Shown: one piece after another, positions 60,336 to 64,000 of the stretch
Position numbering within the stretch: the first letter of the stretch is position 1
Layout of the letters: each line of letters starts with the position of its first letter
Assembly: GCF_035984415.1 (NCBI RefSeq)
Contig: NZ_CP130720.1
Coordinates: forward strand, 186,001-250,000
Origin: Streptomyces sp. NBC_01296
GTDB taxonomy: Bacteria > Actinomycetota > Actinomycetes > Streptomycetales > Streptomycetaceae
Direction of reading: 5' to 3'
Length of the DNA: 64,000 nucleotides
Notes under the pieces: generated by a model
Told to the model about the DNA's origin: nothing
What the model saw: only the letters and a program-made list of their open reading frames with translations
Databases searched by the model: none
Made by a program: the position numbers and the translations under genes

Positions 60336-62570
60336 ATGCAGAAGCAGCATTCATCCACCGACACCGCCAAGAACGAGCTGCCGGGTAAGCCCGGCCAGGA
60401 GTCTCCGCCTCTGATCGAACCGACGGAGCCCACGGGGCCGCTTCCCCCGAAGCCCGACCAGGACGGCCCCGAGACGGTCGGTCCCACCGGGCAGGCGACG
60501 GGGGCGGACCAGGCACGCCTGGGGCAGAGCGGCGCCTACCTGACGACGGCCCAAGGAACACGTCTGCCCGACACCGATCACTCCTTGAAGGCCGGAGCAC
60601 GCGGCCCTGTGCTGCTCCAGGACCATCACCTGCGCGAGAAGATCACTCACTTCGACCACGAGCGGATCCCCGAGCGGGTCGTCCACGCGCGTGGTGCCGC
60701 CGCTCACGGCGTCTTCCAGGGCTACGGAACCGCCGGCGAGGTGTCCAAGGCCGCGTTCCTCGCCAAGGACGTGGAGACGCCCGTGTTCGTGCGGTTCTCC
60801 ACCGTCCTCGGCTCGCGCGGTTCGGCCGACACCGTGCGCGACACGCGTGGCTTCGCGACGAAGTTCTACACCGACGAGGGCACCTTCGACCTGGTCGGGA
60901 ACAACATCCCGGTGTTCTTCATCCAGGACGCGGTCAAGTTCCCCGACGTCATCCACGCCGGCAAGCCCCATCCGGACCGGGAGATCCCGCAGGCGCAGAG
61001 CGCGCACGACACGTTCTGGGACTTCGTGTCCCTGCACACCGAAGCCACCCACCACACCATCTGGAACATGTCCGACCGCGGCATCCCGAGGTCGTTCAGG
61101 ATGATGGAGGGCTTCGGAGTCCACACCTTCCGGCTGGTCAACGCCGCCGACGAGAGCGTGCTGGTCAAGTTCCACTGGAAGCCGAAGCTGGGCGTGCACT
61201 CCCTGGTCTGGGAGGAAGCACAGATGATCAGCGGGATGGACCCCGACTTCCACCGCCGCGACCTCTTCGACGCCATCGAGTCTGGCGCCTTCCCCCAGTG
61301 GGAACTCGGCATCCAGGTCTTCCCCGACACACCGGAGCAGGCCTTCGAGGGCATCGACCTCCTCGACCCCACCAAGATCGTGCCGGAGGAGCTCTCACCC
61401 GTTCAGCCCATCGGGCTGATGACCCTGAACGCCAACACCAAGAACTTTTTCGCCGAGACCGAACAGGTCGCCTTCCACCCCGGCCACCTGGTTCCCGGCA
61501 TCGACGTCACCGACGACCCACTGCTCGCCGGACGGCTCTTCTCCTACCTCGACACACAGATCAGCCGACTCGGCGGCCCGAACTTCGGCCAGATCCCCAT
61601 CAACCGGCCGCACGCCCCCGTCAACGACATGCTCCGCGACGGCATGCACCAGAGCGCCGTCCACACCGGCATCGCCCCCTACCGGCCCAACAGCCTCGAC
61701 GGAGGCTGCCCCTTCCTGGCCGGACCCGCTGCGGCCGCCTTCATCGAAACGCCCGTGAAGGTCCCCAAGTCGAGCAAGGTCCGTGAGGCACCGGCCTCGT
61801 TCTCGGACCACTTTGCCCAACCACGCCTCTTCTGGCTCAGCATGACCCCGCCCGAGCGCGAACACATCATCGCCGCCTACAGCTTCGAACTGAACAAGTG
61901 CTACGAGCAGGCCATCAAGGAACGCACCCTGAAGGTGCTGGCGAACATCGATCCGCAGCTGTGCGAACAGGTCGCCAACGGCCTCGGGCTGCCAATTCCC
62001 GCGGCCACCGTGCCACTCGTCGCAGCCGACCCCAGCCCCGCGCTCTCCCAAATGGGCGGTACCTGGCCCACGGACGGGCGCGTAATCGGCATCGTCGCCG
62101 ACGCCACGGCCGACCTGGACGGCGTACGGACCGCCCGGCGGGCCATCCTGGACGCCGGCATGGTGCCCCTCATCGTCGCCCCGACCGGCGGCACCCTCGA
62201 CTCCAAGGGTGACCCGATCGCCGTTCAGCGGACCTTCGCCACCGCCCGTTCTGTCGAGTTCGATGCCGTCCTGCTGGCCGGAGTGCCCCAGGCCGGCGCG
62301 GACGCATACGGTGCGCGCGACGTCAAGGCCGGTACTGCCCGGCCCCCCGAAGCCCCCGACCCGCGCGTACTGCTGCTCATCACCGAGGCGTACCGACACG
62401 GCAAGGCCATCGGCGGCTGGAACGGCGCCGAGCGGCTCCTCGAATCCGCCGGCATCACGGCAGGCGAACCGGGCATTGCCGCCGCCGACAGCGGTACCAC
62501 GGTCGTGGACGCACTCGTGAGGGCCCTGGCCGAGCACCGAGCCTGGGACCGGTTCCCAGCCGCCCTCTGA
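60336..62570 (+). CDS. katE: Large-subunit catalase (HPII/KatE type)
   Basis: 744 residues from ATG 60336 with aaggag 7 bases upstream. The first 60 residues are Pro/Thr/Gly-rich. The catalase core contains [17 protein letters not shown] (distal His), the Asn in [21 protein letters not shown], and the proximal heme Tyr in [16 protein letters not shown]. The C-terminal domain of about 150 residues ([24 protein letters not shown]..., [14 protein letters not shown]) is the flavodoxin-like extension found only in large catalases. It degrades hydrogen peroxide; expected in stationary phase or stress. Confidence 0.94.
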   Translation: MQKQHSSTDTAKNELPGKPGQESPPLIEPTEPTGPLPPKPDQDGPETVGPTGQATGADQARLGQSGAYLTTAQGTRLPDTDHSLKAGARGPVLLQDHHLREKITHFDHERIPERVVHARGAAAHGVFQGYGTAGEVSKAAFLAKDVETPVFVRFSTVLGSRGSADTVRDTRGFATKFYTDEGTFDLVGNNIPVFFIQDAVKFPDVIHAGKPHPDREIPQAQSAHDTFWDFVSLHTEATHHTIWNMSDRGIPRSFRMMEGFGVHTFRLVNAADESVLVKFHWKPKLGVHSLVWEEAQMISGMDPDFHRRDLFDAIESGAFPQWELGIQVFPDTPEQAFEGIDLLDPTKIVPEELSPVQPIGLMTLNANTKNFFAETEQVAFHPGHLVPGIDVTDDPLLAGRLFSYLDTQISRLGGPNFGQIPINRPHAPVNDMLRDGMHQSAVHTGIAPYRPNSLDGGCPFLAGPAAAAFIETPVKVPKSSKVREAPASFSDHFAQPRLFWLSMTPPEREHIIAAYSFELNKCYEQAIKERTLKVLANIDPQLCEQVANGLGLPIPAATVPLVAADPSPALSQMGGTWPTDGRVIGIVADATADLDGVRTARRAILDAGMVPLIVAPTGGTLDSKGDPIAVQRTFATARSVEFDAVLLAGVPQAGADAYGARDVKAGTARPPEAPDPRVLLLITEAYRHGKAIGGWNGAERLLESAGITAGEPGIAAADSGTTVVDALVRALAEHRAWDRFPAAL

Positions 62571-62862
62571 TCCGTGCAGAAACCGACCCGGGGTGGCGTT
62601 CCGGCGCACGATGTCGTGCTCAACCCGTGCGACCTGCTCCTCGTGGCCCGCCTCGCGCAGGAGCCGGACAGCGTCGCCGAGCCCGAAGTCCACGGTCCCG
62701 GTCAGGGGACGTCAGCCCCGCCGAGGCGCCTGAAGTACCATCACGAAATTTTTGGAAAAGTGGGCCGGCTCTCTTGCCCAGCCCCCGGGATAAGAAACAA
62801 ATAAGAAGTGAACACATATCCTCGGCACGGTCGGGCAGATGGCACTTCGGAGGTTGATAACT

Positions 62863-63024
62863 ATGGTTCCCCTGCTTCTCGTTCTCCTGCTGGTACTGGT
62901 CCTGTTCGGCGCGGGTTTCGCCGTGAAGATTCTCTGGTGGGTGGCTATCGCAGTCCTGGTCCTGTGGCTGATCGGATTTGTCGCCCGCCCGAAGGCCGGT
63001 AGCGGCCGCTGGTATCGCTGGTAG
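62863..63024 (+). CDS. Small hydrophobic membrane protein
   Basis: 53 residues from ATG 62863 (ggagg nine bases upstream; an in-frame ATG at 62839 is without a Shine-Dalgarno). Two TM stretches (PLLLVLLLVLVLFGAGFAV, ILWWVAIAVLVLWLIGFVA) and a basic aromatic tail (GSGRWYRW). It resembles the hydrophobic small proteins widespread in Streptomyces stress regions. Followed by a strong terminator. Confidence 0.7.
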   Translation: MVPLLLVLLLVLVLFGAGFAVKILWWVAIAVLVLWLIGFVARPKAGSGRWYRW

Positions 63025-63053
63025 CCGCTCGACAAACGCGCAGCTCAAGACTT

Positions 63054-63106
63054 CATGGCGGTGGCCTGCCGCCCCCTTGGGAAGGGGGCGGCAGGCCACC
63101 GCCATG
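63054..63106. terminator. 25-bp stem terminator hairpin
   Basis: The arms 63054-63078 (catggcggtggcctgccgcc..) and 63082-63106 are perfectly complementary over 25 bp with a 3-base loop, 30 bases after the hydrophobic-protein gene. Confidence 0.85.
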
Positions 63107-63313
63107 CCGTCGTGTACCGGCTCGGTTTCCCCTGGCTACCGAAGGCGGGCATCAGGTGAATTCAGAAAGCCCTCAGGGAGCGTGAAGCAGAAGAAGCGGG
63201 GCCGGTGAGGTTAGGCGGAACAGAGGACCCGCCGTGCATCACGTACAGAACAAAGAGGACCTACGGAGATGCATTTCCCCGCCATCTTCCATTGACCGAG
63301 GAGTTGTTCTCGC

Positions 63314-63682
63314 GTGACTGAACATGTGTGGAGTTACCAGCCGACCGCGGGCCACCTGGCCGGTACGGACCTGACCGGATACAAGGTCGAGGCGACCGAC
63401 GGGAGCATCGGCAAGGTCGACAAGCACTCCGACGAGGTCGGTGACGCCTACCTGGTCGTGGACACCGGCGTATGGATCTTCGGCAAGGAGGTCCTGCTGC
63501 CGGCTAGCACCGTAGTCAGGATCGACCCGGAGGAGCGGAAGATCTTCGTCAACCAGACCAAGGAACAAATCAAGAACGCCCCCGAGTTCCACCGGGACAA
63601 GCACCTCGGCGACACCAGGTACCGGGAGGAGCTGGGCACGTACTACGGCACCGGCGCCCCCTTCGGCGGCCGCCCCGCCTGA
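63314..63682 (+). CDS. PRC-barrel stress protein (copy 3)
   Basis: 122 residues from GTG 63314 (ccgaggag upstream). MTEHVWSYQPTAGHLAGTDLTGYKVEATDGSIGKVDKHSDEVGDAYLVVDTG is nearly the same as copy 1 at 45988; then KEVLLPASTVVRID, KIFVNQTKEQIKNAPEFHRDKHLGDTRYREELGTYYG. Copies 1 and 3 flank the stress block. It is monocistronic with its own terminator. Confidence 0.9.
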   Translation: MTEHVWSYQPTAGHLAGTDLTGYKVEATDGSIGKVDKHSDEVGDAYLVVDTGVWIFGKEVLLPASTVVRIDPEERKIFVNQTKEQIKNAPEFHRDKHLGDTRYREELGTYYGTGAPFGGRPA

Positions 63683-63695
63683 GCGCATTCCCGCA

Positions 63696-63744
63696 CCATG
63701 ACGCCGGTCCCGACACCTCCTGGGTGCCGGGACCGGCGTCATGG
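63696..63744. terminator. Terminator hairpin after PRC-barrel copy 3
   Basis: CCATGACGCCGGTCCCG / CGGGACCGGCGTCATGG is a 17-bp perfect stem, with a smaller inner pairing (cacc/ggtg). It starts 13 bases after the stop codon. The remaining sequence to 64000 shows no gene I can support. Confidence 0.85.
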
Positions 63745-64000
63745 CGGCCACCGCCGCAAATCTGCGCCCCTCATCGACGCGCACCGTCAGATCCACTACC
63801 GGAGCGACATCAACGACGGATGCCTCGCCTCCACCTGACTTCTGACCGGGGCCTGGCCGGTGCCGATCGTCTGCGCTTTGAGCCAGAGCTTGCCCTACCT
63901 GATGACGTCTTCCCCTCGCATCGCCCACCCCGCAGGCCACCGGCAAACGACCGACCCATCCGATCGACGGCCCTGTGATCGTTGTGTGCGGCACGCCCCA

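Noticed and set aside
61395..62693. Minus-strand ORF opposite the catalase 3' half
   Set aside because: Antisense shadow; no homology visible.
1..64000. tRNA, rRNA or integrase/attachment site marking an integrative element
   Set aside because: I looked for tRNA-like cloverleafs, rRNA signatures and tyrosine/serine integrases but recognised none, so the borders of any mobile region apart from the IS elements remain undefined.

Overview
The window is high-GC actinobacterial DNA and almost certainly comes from a Streptomyces accessory region, such as a chromosome arm or a large plasmid. The support is GC-rich third codon positions, frequent GTG and TTG starts, an SsgA-like sporulation protein, Streptomyces-typical families (DUF6233, F420-dependent PPOX enzymes, Fic-like toxins, PRC-barrel stress proteins) and many insertion sequences and gene remnants.

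Region 1-6.6 kb has the look of a plasmid or integrative element. It carries a membrane-anchored pentapeptide-repeat protein, small zinc-ribbon proteins, DUF6233, a protein made of four tandem HTH units, and a secreted small protein. Between 4.24 and 5.06 kb, largely non-coding DNA holds several short-repeat arrays with a 10-11 bp period, that is, in phase with the helix. Region 6.6-13.1 kb holds an IS5-type element with a passenger DNA-binding gene, an IS630 remnant, an aminoglycoside nucleotidyltransferase, and a membrane-tethered sigma factor whose 3' end is displaced by two abutting IS630 elements.

Region 13.1-21 kb carries secreted and membrane proteins, a P-loop kinase, a decayed helicase and a large HTH/NB-ARC/TPR STAND ATPase. 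From 21.0 to 26.6 kb there is a nested IS nest (IS256 remnant, ISL3, and an IS5 split by an IS4). Region 26.6-30.4 kb holds a membrane NACHT ATPase followed by an SGNH-hydrolase lipoprotein, then another IS5. Region 31.5-41.5 kb is a patchwork: a frameshifted nuclease-like gene, a GH62 arabinofuranosidase with LacI-type palindromes upstream, a Fic-like toxin/antitoxin pair, fragments of a kinase, a TniQ-like protein, a DNA ligase and IS5, an F420 enzyme, and an IS630 that supplies the stop codon of a lipoprotein gene.

From 42 to 63.7 kb lies a stress and homeostasis block. It contains two STAS/isoamylase-E-set pairs (the second pair frameshifted), a cofilin-like protein, SRPBCC, three PRC-barrel paralogues, a PoxB/glutamate-synthase-like/MscS gene string, a Mrr-like membrane nuclease, CsbD, an SsgA-like protein, a frameshifted YbdK ligase, DUF3618/holin-like membrane proteins, BrkB, a broken CorA, a flavodoxin-like protein and a large HPII-type catalase. 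The block plausibly serves oxidative, osmotic and envelope stress. Single-base frameshifts and deletions are numerous in it and in the patchwork before it.
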